The translations under genes and the position numbers were made by a program. A stretch of 64,000 nt of DNA from Acidiflorens sp963841945 (GTDB lineage Bacteria; Acidobacteriota; Terriglobia; Terriglobales; Acidobacteriaceae), in the NCBI GenBank assembly GCA_963841945.1, contig CAWJFC010000001.1:62001-126000 (forward strand). The letters run 5' to 3'. A model generated the notes under the pieces. The model saw only the letters and a list, made by a program, of their open reading frames with translations. It searched no databases and was not told where the DNA came from. Shown piece after piece: positions 45,073 through 54,049 of the stretch (positions within the stretch are counted from its first letter, which is position 1; each line of letters starts with the position of its first letter).

Positions 45073-47079
45073 CTAGAACGTAAAGATCGGCCCGAACTCT
45101 GTCCGGTGATCCTGCCATTCGTTGGAGGGATTTCCAGCAATCGTGTATATGTCGGCGTGGTCTAAACCACGGGTGGCATAGATCGACTGCTCGAAGGCGA
45201 ATGTGGCCCAATTGTTGACCTTGTAGTACAGGGTCCCGATGGCCGACTTGCCCATCAAGAGCGGCAATGGGGCTGTCCCACCGCCGTTGTAGGCGGCGAC
45301 GAAACCCGGATTATTCAGGTCACGATCCACCACCTGGTCTTTGCCCAAGGTGAACTGCAGCTGCCAGCCCGCGTTGTGACCGTGCGGATTGGCGTTAAAC
45401 CACCGCGAAAGCGGCAAGCCGAGTTGCGCGAACCCGCCAAACGACCGGATGGGCCGCTGCGGAGCAACCACCGGGTTGACGCTGCAAGTCCCTCCGCCTT
45501 CCTCTCCAGGCGTAAAGCTGCCCAGCGGGCAACCCAGCACAGCGCCGCCGGCCGCAGCCAGTGGTCCGCCATCGAGAGTCGGCATCGGCCCCTCTAGACT
45601 CAAGGGATCCAACCCGCCCACATCGGTGGCGAAAGAGTTAATTTGGCCGCCGAAGTAGAAGCGCAGATCTCCTCCCCGATAGGCCGTTGCCACCAGCGTG
45701 AACCACCGAGTCGGCACTTGCACCACGATCTGGCCTCCATACATGTGGCTGGAAGCCTGAAAACCGTTCGGGAAGGTCGAACAATAATTCGTTGTTGCGC
45801 ACATTTCCGCGTACGGCTCAGACGGTCCGACCGCCGACTGATTGTAGGCAATCGATGTGCGCGAGCCACGGAATCCAGCCAGCGCGATTTGAGCCGGGGC
45901 CACACCCCTGGCCTTGTCGAGCTGGTAACTCAACGCCACCCTGCTCTCCCATTCGGGACGGTCAGAGTCGGCGCCTTCGCGTTCTCCTTGCCCGAGCTGC
46001 CCGGCCAGACCGAGCGACCCGAGCTTTAGGATTTGACCCGAGCTCGGCATCATGATCCCGAGTTGTCCCTCGAGATTCACGTGGTTCTCTTTACTCAGCG
46101 TCTGAATAAACCCTCCCCGCAGTTGCGGCGAACGGGTGTAGATGTTTCCCCAATATGCGCCATTGAACGTCGTTTCCACGATGTTCATCAGTGCGCCCGA
46201 TCCGAATAGCGTCCAGTCCTGTCCACCCACAAAGAAGATGTCGGTGTTCTCGCCGGCGTGATAATCCATGCGCACGTATGCCAGACGCAGCTGCGGCATA
46301 TTACTGCGAATCGAGGAAACGTCGCGGTTGTCGACTTCGCTGAAGTTCCCTTCCAGGTCGCCCTCGATCTTGCCGGTCAGTGTCAGGTTCTTTGAAATGT
46401 CCGGCCATTCCAGGTTCAGCCCAAAGCGCGTCGATCGCGCTTTGACGTGGACCTCAGGATCCTGCGTTGGGCCCGTGCTCAAAATATTCCCGCTATTCAG
46501 CCAGATACCGGGGAACGGGAAGTCGTCGCCATCCGGATCGCTGCTGTCATGGACGACCGTTGCCTTAACAAAGCCGTAAGGCGCCAGCGTGAGTGGTCCC
46601 ACTTTAAGTCCGGTTAGACCTCCCGTCTTCGGGGCATCGACCGGGAATACTCGCACCGGAGAGACCGCCGCGATTACCGCCGGCGGAGCGGGCTTTGGTG
46701 GTTCCGCTACCGGTGTCGCGGATTGCGTGATTGCCATCGGAAGAATCGGCGTGGTTGACGCCACCAGGTTCCGATCTACCTGTTGCGAAGCCGATGGCGT
46801 GCTCAGCGCTTCATAATCTGACGCGCTTAAAATTCCCTTCGCCTTCAACAGCTCCAGCAACTTCTCTCTTTGTTGCTCCGGCGTGCCCGTCAGCGACCTC
46901 GCTTCCTCGCTGTTCAACACACCCTTGCTCACCAGTAATTGCAACAGCGGATCGGCTGTTGCGGCAGGATTGCTTTGCCCCGCTGATGCCGGCCCAGGTA
47001 GGTTTTCGCCTATTCCTGCGGTCGAGATCAGAAGGCCGACGATTATCAGACTCCCAAAAATCGCGCTCCGTACTCGCAT
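45073..47079 (-). CDS. Outer-membrane porin-like protein (DcaP-like)
   Basis: About 668 residues. A signal peptide (IFGSLIIVGLLISTAGIGE) is followed by helical segments with a repeated short motif (LLQLLVSKGVLNSEEAR and LLELLKAKGILSASDYEAL), then a Pro/Ala-rich linker. From about 160 on it is a beta-barrel: LTLAPYGFVKATVVHDSSD, RSTRFGLNLEWPD, and a final strand ending in the aromatic ITF terminus (EFGPIFTF). This arrangement matches DcaP-type porins, which pass dicarboxylates and small acids. ATG 47079 follows AAGGAGG with seven-base spacing. Divergent from nifJ with CRP-type sites between, so joint control with pyruvate metabolism is likely. Confidence 0.8.
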   Translation of the reverse strand: MRVRSAIFGSLIIVGLLISTAGIGENLPGPASAGQSNPAATADPLLQLLVSKGVLNSEEARSLTGTPEQQREKLLELLKAKGILSASDYEALSTPSASQQVDRNLVASTTPILPMAITQSATPVAEPPKPAPPAVIAAVSPVRVFPVDAPKTGGLTGLKVGPLTLAPYGFVKATVVHDSSDPDGDDFPFPGIWLNSGNILSTGPTQDPEVHVKARSTRFGLNLEWPDISKNLTLTGKIEGDLEGNFSEVDNRDVSSIRSNMPQLRLAYVRMDYHAGENTDIFFVGGQDWTLFGSGALMNIVETTFNGAYWGNIYTRSPQLRGGFIQTLSKENHVNLEGQLGIMMPSSGQILKLGSLGLAGQLGQGEREGADSDRPEWESRVALSYQLDKARGVAPAQIALAGFRGSRTSIAYNQSAVGPSEPYAEMCATTNYCSTFPNGFQASSHMYGGQIVVQVPTRWFTLVATAYRGGDLRFYFGGQINSFATDVGGLDPLSLEGPMPTLDGGPLAAAGGAVLGCPLGSFTPGEEGGGTCSVNPVVAPQRPIRSFGGFAQLGLPLSRWFNANPHGHNAGWQLQFTLGKDQVVDRDLNNPGFVAAYNGGGTAPLPLLMGKSAIGTLYYKVNNWATFAFEQSIYATRGLDHADIYTIAGNPSNEWQDHRTEFGPIFTF

Positions 47080-47194
47080 CCAATTTCCTCCTTGATGCCA
47101 AACTCCAGCCCATATCGGCGCGGCCCTACTGCAGGGGTCCGGTGGCACGACCGGCCGATGGCCGCAGATTTTGTTCCCCTTCGTTACCTTTGGC

Positions 47195-47210
47195 TGTGAT
47201 CGCCGTCACA
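47195..47210. promoter_or_regulatory. CRP/FNR-family palindrome 1
   Basis: TGTGATCGCCGTCACA matches the CRP consensus TGTGA-N6-TCACA exactly. It is 115 bases upstream of the porin start and 470 bases upstream of nifJ. Confidence 0.7.
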
Positions 47211-47282
47211 TCAGTTCGTTCAAACCCACACCGTCTCCTGTGACCTTCCGCCCCATCCGCAAGCCCCTTGCGCGTCTTACCC

Positions 47283-47298
47283 TGTGATTCCCATCACA
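47283..47298. promoter_or_regulatory. CRP/FNR-family palindrome 2
   Basis: TGTGATTCCCATCACA, again an exact TGTGA-N6-TCACA. A half site TGTGATCCACG follows at 47305. Lies between porin (minus) and nifJ (plus). Distance between the two palindrome centres is 88 bases, close to eight helical turns. Confidence 0.7.
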
Positions 47299-47445
47299 AC
47301 TTCCTGTGATCCACGTCGCCACTTTGTCCGCTTTTATCCTTCATATTGGTGTTGGGTGCCGGGGGTTCATTCCCCCGCGCCAGGAAACGGCCACTCGCAA
47401 GTGATCCGAATTCGGTCGTTTAGCGAGCCTAGAAAAAAGGTTCCC

Positions 47446-47541
47446 AGCCGCGACGCGGCGCAAGAATGCAGCCCACGGCGCGAGCCGTGGGTGGAGAGTC
47501 GGACACGATGCAGCCCCGGAGGGGCGAAAGAACGGCAACAA
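47446..47541 (+). repeat. REP-like dispersed element, copy A
   Basis: Order of parts: AGCCGCGACGCGGCG hairpin, CAAGAATGCA, hairpin GCCCACGGC-GCGA-GCCGTGGG, a variable spacer, GCAGCCCCGGAGGGGCGAAA, then GGCAACAAC. Shared in order with copy B at 53211. Sits in the nifJ leader region, which otherwise shows no gene. Confidence 0.85.
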
Positions 47542-47681
47542 CACGGAGGGGCAACTGATTGGCCAGCGAAGGCCCCCGATCTCATCACACAAATCGCCGG
47601 CTCGTTCCCACTATGTGGGGTCGCTCTTTTAACCGCGCTGCCGGGCACCGCAGCCGCTGTCCTTAAGAAAGAGGAATTTCA

Positions 47682-50600
47682 ATGAAGCGCAAGTTCAAGA
47701 CCATGGACGGCAACGAGGCCGTTGCCAGCGTCGCTTATCGTGTCAATGAAGTCATCGCCATCTATCCGATTACTCCTTCATCGAACATGGGCGAGTGGGC
47801 CGATCAATGGGCCAGCGAGGGCAAGCTCAACATCTGGGGCACGATCCCGCAGGTCACCGAAATGCAAAGTGAAGGCGGAGCCGCCGGCGCCATCCATGGC
47901 GCGCTCCAGACCGGAGCCCTGGCCACCACCTTCACCGCCTCGCAAGGCCTCCTCTTAATGATCCCCAATATGAATAAGATCGCCGGCGAACTGACGCCCA
48001 CCACCTTCCACGTCAGCGCCCGCACCATCGCTACCCACGCCCTCTCCATCTTCGGCGACCACAGCGATGTCATGTTCTGCCGCACCACCGGCTACGCCCT
48101 GCTTTCCTCTAACTCCGTGCAGGAGGCGATGGACCTCGCCCTGATCGCCCACGCCGCCACCCTCGAAACTCGCATCCCGTTCCTGCATTTCTTCGACGGC
48201 TTCCGCACCTCGCACGAGGTCAGCAAAATCGAAATCCTCAACGATGACGACCTCCGCGCCATGATCGACATGGATCGCGTCTTCGAGCATCGCCAGCGCG
48301 CTCTCTCACCCGACCATCCCGTCCTTCGCGGCACTGCGCAAAATCCCGACGTCTTCTTCCAGATGCGCGAGACCATCAATCCCATCTACGACGCCGCCCC
48401 CGACAAAGTCCAGGCCACCATGGACAAGTTCGCCAAAATCGTCGGCCGTCAATATCATCTCTTCGATTACGTCGGCGCCCCCGATGCCGACCGCGTCATT
48501 GTCATGATGGGCTCCGGCGCCGAAGCTGCCGAAGAAACCGTCAACGCTCTCAACGCCACCGGCGAAAAAGTCGGACTCCTCAAAGTCCGCCTCTATCGCC
48601 CCTTCTCTGTCAACCATTTTGCTGCAGCTCTGCCCGCTACAGTAAAGAAGCTCGCCGTCCTCGACCGCTGTAAAGAAGCGGGCGCAGCCGGCGAGCCTCT
48701 CTACCTCGATATAGTCAACGCCCTCCACGAATCTAAACGTCAGTCCATCGAAGTAATAGGCGGACGCTACGGCCTGAGCTCCAAAGAATTCACCCCTGCC
48801 ATGGTGAAAGCCGTCTACGACAATCTCAACGCATCCACGCCGAAAAACCACTTCACCGTAGGCATCAACGACGATCTGGGCCACACCAGCCTTCCCTACG
48901 ATCCATCCTTCTCCACCGAACCAGACTCGGTGGTCCGAGCCCAGTTCTACGGCCTCGGCGCAGACGGCACCGTAGGCGCCAATAAAAATTCCATCAAGAT
49001 CATCGGCGAAAATACCCCCAACTACGCTCAGGGCTATTTCGTCTACGACTCCAAAAAATCCGGAGCCGTCACCACCTCGCACCTGCGCTTTGGCCCCAAT
49101 CCCATCCACTCCACGTACTTAGTCTCGAAAGCCAACTTCGTAGCCTGCCATCAATGGATATTCCTCGAACGCTACGACATGCTCAGCGCCTTAGTCGACG
49201 GCGGCACGTTCCTCCTCAATAGTCCCTACAGCACCGAAGAAACCTGGGGCAAACTCCCGCGCAAAGTACAAGAGCAGCTCATCGCCAAAAAAGCCCGCTT
49301 CTTCGTCATCGACGCCTACTCCGTCGCGCGCGACACCGGTATGGGCAGCCGCATGAACACCATCCTTCAGGTCTGCTTCTTCGCCATCTCCAAAATCCTT
49401 CCCGGCGATGAGGCCATCGAAGCCATCCGCAAATCCATTCGCGACACTTACGGCCGCAAGGGCGAAGAAATCGTCGCCAAGAACATGAAGGCCGTCGACG
49501 AAACCCTCGCCCACCTCCATGAAGTAAAGGTTCCAGCCACCGTCAGCAGCACGCTCGAAATCGCCGACCCCTTCCCCATCTTCGCTCCCGACTTCGATCG
49601 CGACGTTCTCGGCACCATCTACGAAAATCGCGGCGACGAACTCCCCGTCAGCGCCTTCCCCATCGACGGTACCTTCCCCACCGGCACCGCCAAATGGGAG
49701 AAGCGCAATCTCGCTCTCGAAATCCCCGTCTGGGATACCAAAATCTGCATCCAGTGCGGCAAGTGCGCCATGGTCTGCCCGCACTCGGTCATCCGCATCA
49801 AGGCTTACGAGCCCGCAGTACTCGCCGGCGCGCCCGCCACCTTCAAATCCGCCGACGCCAAAGATAAAGAACTGGCCGGCCTCAAATACACCATTCAGGT
49901 CGCGCCTGAAGACTGCACCGGCTGCGCCATCTGCGTCGATATCTGCCCCGTCAAAAACAAGCAGGAGACGCGCCTCCGCGCCATCAACATGGAGCCGCAA
50001 CCGCCGCTCCGCGTCCCCGAGCGCGACAACTGGAATTTCTTCCTCAACCTTCCCGAACTCGACCGCCGCAAAATTAAAGTCGGCGCCATCCGCTCTCAGC
50101 AGATCCAGGAGCCGCTCTTTGAATTCAGCGGAGCCTGCTCCGGCTGCGGCGAAACGCCTTACCTCAAACTCATGTCGCAGCTCTTCGGCGACCGCGCCCT
50201 CATCGCCAACGCCACCGGCTGCTCCTCCATCTACGGCGGCAATCTCCCCACCACTCCCTGGTCCAAGAACTCCGACGGCCGCGGTCCTGTCTGGTCCAAC
50301 TCCCTCTTCGAAGACAACGCCGAATTCGGGCTCGGCTTCCGTCTCTCTATCGATAAGCAAACCGAATTTGCCCGCGAACTGGTGAAGCGCCAGAACGGCC
50401 ACCTCGGCGACGAACTCATCAGCGGCCTGCTCAACTCGCCGCAAAAAGACGAGTCCGATATCTACGACCAGCGCGAGCGTGTAACTCAACTCAAAGACAA
50501 ACTGAAAAACGTAGACACGCCCGACGCCAAACAGCTCCTCCAGCTAGCCGACATGCTGGTAAAGAAGAGCGTCTGGATCGTCGGCGGCGATGGCTGGGCG

Positions 50601-51239
50601 TACGACATCGGCTACGGCGGCCTGGATCACGTCATTGCCAGCGGCAAAAACGTCAACCTGTTAGTCCTCGACACCGAGGTCTACTCCAACACCGGCGGCC
50701 AGTCTTCCAAATCCACGCCTCGCGGAGCGGTCGCCAAATTCGCCGCCGGAGGCAAGCCCGGAGGCAAAAAAGATCTCGGCATGATGGCCATGAGTTACGG
50801 CAACGTCTACGTAGCCAGCGTGGCCATGGGCGCCAAAGACGAGCACACTCTCAAATCTTTCCTCGAAGCCGAAGCCTACGACGGTCCCAGCATCATCATC
50901 GCCTACGCCCACTGCATCGCCCACGGCATCGACATGACCACCGGCATGCAGGACCAGAAAGCGGCAGTAGATTCCGGCCAATGGCTGCTCTACCGCTACA
51001 ATCCCGACCGCGCCGCAGCCGGAGAGAATCCGTTAACGCTAGACTCGCGCAGTCCCACCCGCAAAGTGCAGGACTTCATGCAGATGGAAACGCGTTTCAA
51101 AATGTTAACCAAGAGCAATCCAGAACACGCCAAGCTCCTCTGGGCCGAAGCCCAGCACGACGCCGAAGTAAGATACAAGTTCTACGAATACCTGGCTTCC
51201 AGAAAGTTGAGCGCCAAGCCAGAGTTAGTGGTGAAGTAG
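47682..51239 (+). CDS. nifJ: Pyruvate:ferredoxin (flavodoxin) oxidoreductase
   Basis: A single-chain PFOR of 1185 residues that oxidises pyruvate to acetyl-CoA and CO2 and reduces ferredoxin or flavodoxin (or the reverse). Domain order: alpha part (VNEVIAIYPITPSSNMGEWA), CoA-binding linker region, gamma part (FYGLGADGTVGANKNSIKII), a two-cluster ferredoxin domain (CIQCGKCAMVCPHSVI and CTGCAICVDICPVKN), and the TPP/third 4Fe-4S part (CSGCGETPYLKLM; GGDGWAYDIGYGGLDHV; NTGGQSSKSTPRG). All cluster cysteines are present. ATG 47682 follows AAAGAGG. The enzyme is typical of anaerobic or facultative life. A DHODH-like gene follows downstream, as in many genomes; CRP-type sites lie upstream. Confidence 0.97.
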   Translation: MKRKFKTMDGNEAVASVAYRVNEVIAIYPITPSSNMGEWADQWASEGKLNIWGTIPQVTEMQSEGGAAGAIHGALQTGALATTFTASQGLLLMIPNMNKIAGELTPTTFHVSARTIATHALSIFGDHSDVMFCRTTGYALLSSNSVQEAMDLALIAHAATLETRIPFLHFFDGFRTSHEVSKIEILNDDDLRAMIDMDRVFEHRQRALSPDHPVLRGTAQNPDVFFQMRETINPIYDAAPDKVQATMDKFAKIVGRQYHLFDYVGAPDADRVIVMMGSGAEAAEETVNALNATGEKVGLLKVRLYRPFSVNHFAAALPATVKKLAVLDRCKEAGAAGEPLYLDIVNALHESKRQSIEVIGGRYGLSSKEFTPAMVKAVYDNLNASTPKNHFTVGINDDLGHTSLPYDPSFSTEPDSVVRAQFYGLGADGTVGANKNSIKIIGENTPNYAQGYFVYDSKKSGAVTTSHLRFGPNPIHSTYLVSKANFVACHQWIFLERYDMLSALVDGGTFLLNSPYSTEETWGKLPRKVQEQLIAKKARFFVIDAYSVARDTGMGSRMNTILQVCFFAISKILPGDEAIEAIRKSIRDTYGRKGEEIVAKNMKAVDETLAHLHEVKVPATVSSTLEIADPFPIFAPDFDRDVLGTIYENRGDELPVSAFPIDGTFPTGTAKWEKRNLALEIPVWDTKICIQCGKCAMVCPHSVIRIKAYEPAVLAGAPATFKSADAKDKELAGLKYTIQVAPEDCTGCAICVDICPVKNKQETRLRAINMEPQPPLRVPERDNWNFFLNLPELDRRKIKVGAIRSQQIQEPLFEFSGACSGCGETPYLKLMSQLFGDRALIANATGCSSIYGGNLPTTPWSKNSDGRGPVWSNSLFEDNAEFGLGFRLSIDKQTEFARELVKRQNGHLGDELISGLLNSPQKDESDIYDQRERVTQLKDKLKNVDTPDAKQLLQLADMLVKKSVWIVGGDGWAYDIGYGGLDHVIASGKNVNLLVLDTEVYSNTGGQSSKSTPRGAVAKFAAGGKPGGKKDLGMMAMSYGNVYVASVAMGAKDEHTLKSFLEAEAYDGPSIIIAYAHCIAHGIDMTTGMQDQKAAVDSGQWLLYRYNPDRAAAGENPLTLDSRSPTRKVQDFMQMETRFKMLTKSNPEHAKLLWAEAQHDAEVRYKFYEYLASRKLSAKPELVVK

Positions 51240-51240
51240 A

Positions 51241-51342
51241 AGCAAGCTCTGAGCCACGAGCTTCGAGCAAACAAGTAATGGAGACATTGGTGTAGGAGTA
51301 TCGACCACGGTTTTGGTTGCTCAAAGCCCGTAGCTCAGAGCC
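51241..51342. repeat. Heptamer repeats after nifJ
   Basis: 51241-51268 reads AGCAAGC, TCTGAGC, CACGAGC, TTCGAGC. 51319-51342 reads GCTCAAA, GCCCGTA, GCTCAGA, GCC. The two clusters are in opposite orientation and together could form a terminator-like fold for nifJ. Confidence 0.75.
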
Positions 51343-51382
51343 GCTTTTCCGGGCTCAGAGTCAAATTGCAACAGAGCACACC

Positions 51383-51771
51383 ATGAACGACTTCAAAGAT
51401 TTGAAGGTCTGGGTGAAGGCACATCGGCTTACCTTGGATGTATACCGGTCCACGCGAACCTTCCCTAAAGAGGAGTTGTTTGGCCTGGTCTCTCAGATTC
51501 GACGTTCGGCTTCATCGATTGGGGCAAACATTGCCGAAGGGGTGGGACGAAAATCAACGGCGAGCTGACCCGATTTCTTCACATCGCGCGAGGCTCGGCC
51601 AGCGAACTCGAATACCACTTATTGCTATCGAAGGATTTAGAGTTGCTACCTCAGGACAGTTTTGAAACACTCAGTCGCGCCACGGAAGAAGTGCAGCGCA
51701 TGCTGGCGTCGCTGATCCAGCAGGTTCAACCGGTCCAACGGATAAAAGTCGTACACAGAAAAACATCATAG
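51383..51771 (+). pseudogene. Four-helix-bundle (23S rRNA IVS-type) protein with one frame break
   Basis: The first part reads MNDFKDLKVWVKAHRLTLDV, then FPKEELFGLVSQIRRSASSI and GANIAEGVGRKS, which is the TIGR02436/PF05635 four-helix-bundle family. The frame then stops, but another frame continues at once with NGELTRFLHIARGSASELEY and HLLLSKDLELL to TAG 51771. A single lost base near 51555 explains this. The joined protein is about 129 residues, the normal family size. Members are encoded in rRNA intervening sequences and as free-standing genes; function uncertain. Flanked on both sides by short tandem repeats, which may mark a mobile or insertion-prone site. Confidence 0.75.
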
Positions 51772-51776
51772 GTGTA

Positions 51777-51893
51777 GCTTTTGCTTCTGCTGTCGCTTTT
51801 GCGGTTGCTTCTTCTGTCGCTGTTGCTGTTGCTGTTGCTTGCTTTTGTTGTTGGTGTTGTTTGCTCAGAGCTCAGAGCTCATAGCTCAGAGCC
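51777..51893. repeat. Hexamer (GCTKTT) repeat followed by heptamer repeat
   Basis: 51777-51862 is a run of six-base units such as GCTTTT, GCTTCT, GCTGTC, GCTGTT (three in a row). 51863-51893 is heptamer GCTCAGA, GCTCAGA, GCTCATA, GCTCAGA. The repeats end about 20 bases before the next gene. Confidence 0.8.
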
Positions 51894-51911
51894 TTTCGAA
51901 CGGAGAACAAA

Positions 51912-52925
51912 ATGCTAGACCTAACCACGCGCTATCTAGGACTCCAACTCCGCACCCCGCTCGTCGCCTCAGCGTCCCCGCTCTCCCACGAAATCTCCTC
52001 CATCCGCCAGCTCGAAGACGCCGGCGCCTCTGCCGTCGTCCTCTACTCCCTCTTCGAAGAGCAACTACGCCAGGAGAGCCTCGAACTCGATTTCTATCTC
52101 AGCGAAGGCACCGAGAGCTATGCCGAAAGTCTGAGTTACTTTCCCGAGCCGCAGGAATTCCACCTCGGCCCCGACGACTATCTCGACCACATCCGCAAAG
52201 CCAAAGCCGCCGTCCAAATTCCCATCATCGCCAGCCTCAACGGCTCCTCCGTCGGCGGATGGATCCAATACGCCACCCAGATCGAAGAAGCCGGCGCCGA
52301 TGCCCTCGAGTGCAACATCTACTGGATCGTCACCGACCCCAAAGTCACCTCCGCCGAAGTCGAACAGCACTACATCGACATCGTCAAAGCCGTGAAGACC
52401 GCCGTCCACATTCCGGTCGCGATCAAACTAAGTCCATTCTTCAGTAACTTCGCCAACATGGCCCAGCGCATCGACCAAGCCGGAGCCGACGGCCTCACGC
52501 TCTTCAACCGCTTCTATCAACCCGACATCGACTTAGAGGCTCTCGAACTCGCCCCGCACGTCTTACTAAGTACCCCGCAAGCCATGCGCCTTCCACTAAC
52601 CTGGATCGGCATCCTCCACGGCAAGGTCAAAGCCAGCCTCGCCGCCACCAGCGGCATCCACACCGGCGACGACGTGATCAAACTCCTCATGGTCGGCGCC
52701 GACGTAACCATGCTCTGCTCCACCTTACTCCGCAACGGCATCAATCATCTGCGCGCCATCGAGCAAGGCGTTCGCCAATGGATGGAGTCCCACGAATACA
52801 CCTCCATCAGCGAGATGAAAGGCAGCATGAGCCAAAAACGTTGCGCCGATCCCTCCGCCTTCGAGCGTGCCCAATACATGAAAGCGGTAAAAGGCGCCCA
52901 GCACATCGCGCTGACCACCAGATAA
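51912..52925 (+). CDS. Dihydroorotate dehydrogenase-like protein
   Basis: A 337-residue FMN TIM-barrel protein. It starts LTTRYLGLQLRTPLVASASP, has GASAVVLYSLFEEQL, IIASLNGSSVGGWIQYA, LECNIYWI, IPVAIKLSPFFSN and SGIHTGDDVIKLLMVGADV, all of which fit the PyrD fold. The subgroup normally sits next to nifJ rather than pyr genes and is often annotated as dihydroorotate dehydrogenase-like or glutamate-synthase-like. True pyrimidine activity is unproven; the nucleophile Cys/Ser position (LECNIYW region) differs from PyrD. It may act as a redox partner of PFOR. CGGAGAAC precedes the ATG. Confidence 0.85.
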   Translation: MLDLTTRYLGLQLRTPLVASASPLSHEISSIRQLEDAGASAVVLYSLFEEQLRQESLELDFYLSEGTESYAESLSYFPEPQEFHLGPDDYLDHIRKAKAAVQIPIIASLNGSSVGGWIQYATQIEEAGADALECNIYWIVTDPKVTSAEVEQHYIDIVKAVKTAVHIPVAIKLSPFFSNFANMAQRIDQAGADGLTLFNRFYQPDIDLEALELAPHVLLSTPQAMRLPLTWIGILHGKVKASLAATSGIHTGDDVIKLLMVGADVTMLCSTLLRNGINHLRAIEQGVRQWMESHEYTSISEMKGSMSQKRCADPSAFERAQYMKAVKGAQHIALTTR

Positions 52926-52994
52926 ACACCGAGTCCGGTACAACGCTCTTAGAGAACGCTCTCATAGAGGAAAACAGTCCGTACCATTCTCTGC

Positions 52995-53055
52995 GCTGTC
53001 ATCCTGAGCGCAGTGAGGCGATAGCCGAACGGAGTCGAAGGACCCCTACTCCCTC
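52995..53055 (-). repeat. Dispersed intergenic element (GAGGGAGTAGGGGTCCTTCG family), copy 2
   Basis: Inverted relative to 11015-11083. The ends (GAGGGAGTAGGGGTCCTTCG and GCTCAGGATGACAGC) are identical; the middle differs. Starts 69 bases after the DHODH-like gene. Confidence 0.75.
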
Positions 53056-53210
53056 TTCACGGCGGGCCGTCGCCTCCCGGAATTCCCCGACTCTCCAGGC
53101 ACATTCGCGGCGTACCGACCCGAGCCCGTCAAAGGAGCCGCGCGGGCCACGGCGCTAAGCCGATCGATAAAGCCGCGTGCCGCCCCACGCCAATTCCACG
53201 CCGGCAAAGG

Positions 53211-53303
53211 AGCCGCGAAGCGGCGTAAGAACGCAGCCCACGGCGCAAGCCGTGGGTGTAAAGCACAGCCCGACCAGCCCCGAAGGGGCGAAAGAACAGC
53301 AAC
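53211..53303 (+). repeat. REP-like dispersed element, copy B
   Basis: Same order as copy A: AGCCGCGAAGCGGCG hairpin, TAAGAACGCA, hairpin GCCCACGGC-GCAA-GCCGTGGG, spacer, CAGCCCCGAAGGGGCGAAAG, then CAGCAACGG. Upstream at 53135-53150 is a short partial (AAAGGAGCCGCG) of the same unit. The gap 52926-53438 shows no gene. Confidence 0.85.
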
Positions 53304-53438
53304 GGAAGCGGCGCCGCCATCCTTCAACTCCCGCAGCGGCTTTGGCGCCAAGATAGGCACCCCATCCCATGCGGCTTTAGCCGCCGAGGCTATCACCTAT
53401 TCCCAACCCGTGTTACACTCCGCTTTCCCAGGTGAGCC

Positions 53439-53906
53439 ATGGAGCTACTCAACGTTGGTGCTGGCCGAACGGACGAAGAATACAAGGAAGCTCAGCAATG
53501 GCGTCGCGACGAACTCAAAGAAGATAGTCAGAAGGACGCGACTTACTTCTTCTACGCCGCCGGACTCGCCGCCACCAGCAGCGGCATCCTTCCTATCCAA
53601 ATCCACTTCCTCATCAACATCGGTCTCTTCGACCTCTTAGCCCTTTACGGCCGCCGCTTCGGAGCAAACTTTCCCACCATAGCCGAAGGCACGGTAGTGC
53701 TGTGGATCCTCATCCTCTGCGCCCTGGGATTCGCCGCCCGCAAAGGATATCGCTGGGCTTTCCTTCTCGGCATCGCCCTCTACGCCGCGGATATGCTCGC
53801 TCTCATGGCCATCTTCTCCATCTGGGCCTTCGGAGTCCACGCCTTCTTCGTCTACCGCTGGTTCCAGGGGCAAAAAGCTCTCAAGGAGCTCCAGCAGACG
53901 GCATAG
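53439..53906 (+). CDS. Small polytopic membrane protein of unknown function
   Basis: A 155-residue protein. The first 30 residues are charged (EEYKEAQQWRRDELKEDSQK), followed by about four hydrophobic helices: FFYAAGLAATSSGILPI, IGLFDLLALYG, VVLWILILCALGFAA, and FLLGIALYAADMLALMAIFS, then a basic end. It is likely an inner-membrane protein. I do not recognise a family with a known role. The start follows GAGCC, with a weak ribosome site. Surrounded by REP-like repeats. Confidence 0.7.
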   Translation: MELLNVGAGRTDEEYKEAQQWRRDELKEDSQKDATYFFYAAGLAATSSGILPIQIHFLINIGLFDLLALYGRRFGANFPTIAEGTVVLWILILCALGFAARKGYRWAFLLGIALYAADMLALMAIFSIWAFGVHAFFVYRWFQGQKALKELQQTA

Positions 53907-54049
53907 GGCCGTCGTACTTTTACAATCTCCGCTAGGAGAGTTTGGGGTGACGTAGATTTTGGGTGGCGCAGCGATTTACCGCTGCGATGACCGTCTCATT
54001 TAATGCCCGACTTTAGTCGCCGCGCGACGAACGGCCACACGGAACGGAA

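Noticed and set aside
44772..45140. Minus-strand frame of 122 codons between porin and PEGA genes
   Set aside because: Overlaps the porin end and hairpins; no ribosome site or domain.
48306..50489. Long minus-strand frames opposite nifJ
   Set aside because: Shadows; Gly/Asp/Val-rich and without motifs, while the plus strand is a complete PFOR.
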